Notes under the pieces: generated by a model | What the model saw: only the letters and a program-made list of their open reading frames with translations | What the model was told of the DNA's origin: nothing | Database searches by the model: none | Assembly: GCA_002700305.1 (NCBI GenBank) | Contig: PACZ01000019.1 | Location: 1 to 64,000, forward strand | Direction of reading: 5' to 3' | Origin: Hyphomonas sp. | Lineage (GTDB): Bacteria; Pseudomonadota; Alphaproteobacteria; Caulobacterales; Hyphomonadaceae | Length of the DNA stretch: 64,000 nucleotides | Position numbers and translations under genes: made by a program | Shown here: in pieces, positions 62,401 to 64,000 of the stretch | Layout: each line of letters starts with the position of its first letter | Position numbering within the stretch: the first letter of the stretch is position 1

Positions 62401-62808
62401 TTAGTGGACCAGAGCAGCCTTCAGGCTTTCGAGATAGTCATAGTGTTCCTGCAGCACCGAACGGTTGGAATCGTCCTTGTCGAGCGACTGGATCTTCAGG
62501 AGCGTGGCTTCCATCTCGGCCTGCACGTCTTCGGCGTTCACGTCGTCGAGCATGCGGGCTTCTTCAGCCAGGATGGTCAGACCGGCCGACGTGATGTCCG
62601 CAAAGCCGCCGCGCACAAAGATGCGCATCTTGACCGTGTCGCCTTCCAGAACGCGTACCACGCCGTTGCGCAGCGTCGTCATGAAGGGCGCATGGTGCGC
62701 CAGCACGCCGAACTCACCGTCCGAACCAGGTGCGATCACATGATCGACCTCTCCGGAGAAGAGCTCTTTCGCGGGCGAAACGAGCGAGAAGTGGAGTTTA
62801 TCGGCCAT
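62401..62808 (-). CDS. atpC: ATP synthase epsilon subunit
   Basis: A 135-residue epsilon subunit. It begins KLHFSLVSPAKELFSGEVDHV and has GSDGEFGVLAHHAPFMTTL and IFVRGGFADITSAGLTILAEEA, the beta-sandwich signature. A short C-terminal helical part follows. It links F1 to the rotor and is the last gene of the atp operon, 13 bp after atpD. Confidence 0.96.
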   Translation of the reverse strand: MADKLHFSLVSPAKELFSGEVDHVIAPGSDGEFGVLAHHAPFMTTLRNGVVRVLEGDTVKMRIFVRGGFADITSAGLTILAEEARMLDDVNAEDVQAEMEATLLKIQSLDKDDSNRSVLQEHYDYLESLKAALVH

Positions 62809-62821
62809 CTATCCTGTCCGC

Positions 62822-64000
<1,179 letters not shown>

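Overview
The window is about 64 kb of a GC-rich alphaproteobacterial chromosome made almost entirely of core genes. The content fits Hyphomonadaceae or a close stalked/budding relative (inference). Supporting features are a complete alphaproteobacterial general stress response locus (PhyR, NepR, EcfG, HWE-type kinase), an ATP-synthase zeta inhibitor, a SUF Fe-S operon with two cysteine desulfurases, a cytochrome c oxidase operon ending in SURF1 and thrC, and an M23 peptidase/bactofilin pair like one that shapes the stalk of Hyphomonas neptunium. I see no prophage, insertion sequence, integron, CRISPR array or plasmid backbone.

Layout, left to right. 1-4256: tRNA-Pro, a MerR regulator, ihfA, fabH, plsX, a cytochrome bc1 assembly chaperone and divergent bamE. 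4481-7564: a small unknown gene and the stress-response locus; an EcfG-type promoter lies between divergent nepR-ecfG and phyR, and a histidine kinase converges on phyR. 7719-13720: tRNA-Gly, an HxlR regulator, a phytase-like esterase, 6S RNA followed by fau, a membrane-anchored GH16 glycanase, the zeta inhibitor, purC-purS and a lipoprotein. 13837-18056: a glycosyltransferase, a TetR regulator with its operator and an acyltransferase, then two tandem paralogous secreted proteins whose start regions sit under hairpins. 18060-25183: the SUF operon (desulfurase, sufB, a small membrane protein, sufC, sufD, sufS, sufT, sufA). 25292-34350: hydrolase, anmK, tyrS, a giant YhdP/AsmA-like protein, Bcp, then the M23 peptidase-bactofilin operon closed by a clear terminator. 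34445-40403: S10 peptidase, NfeD-SPFH pair, Prx5-type peroxiredoxin, YqgE, an EAL protein and a GNAT enzyme. 40405-48647: thrC and the cox operon, read leftwards from ctaC. 48808-62328: a TPR protein, TldD, rhodanese, POT transporter, gshA, a DUF6891-like protein, rsmE, an aldehyde dehydrogenase, ubiA, S41 lipoprotein with MarR, DsbA/FrnE with an enoyl-CoA hydratase. 62401-64000: atpC and the 3' part of atpD, which runs off the window.

No stretch over 300 bases lacks a gene. The largest gaps are 9532-9804 (6S RNA), 4257-4480 (nothing recognised), 15085-15293 (TetR operator), 32348-32544 (AT-rich promoter region of the M23/bactofilin operon), 48648-48807 (divergent promoters) and 22052-22183 (nothing recognised). 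Genes are packed tightly: several convergent pairs share overlapping stop codons.

I found no convincing wholly new multi-gene system. The best candidates for undescribed biology are the hairpin-masked start sites of the tandem secreted paralogs, the small membrane protein inserted in the SUF operon, and the unassigned membrane protein inside the cox operon.
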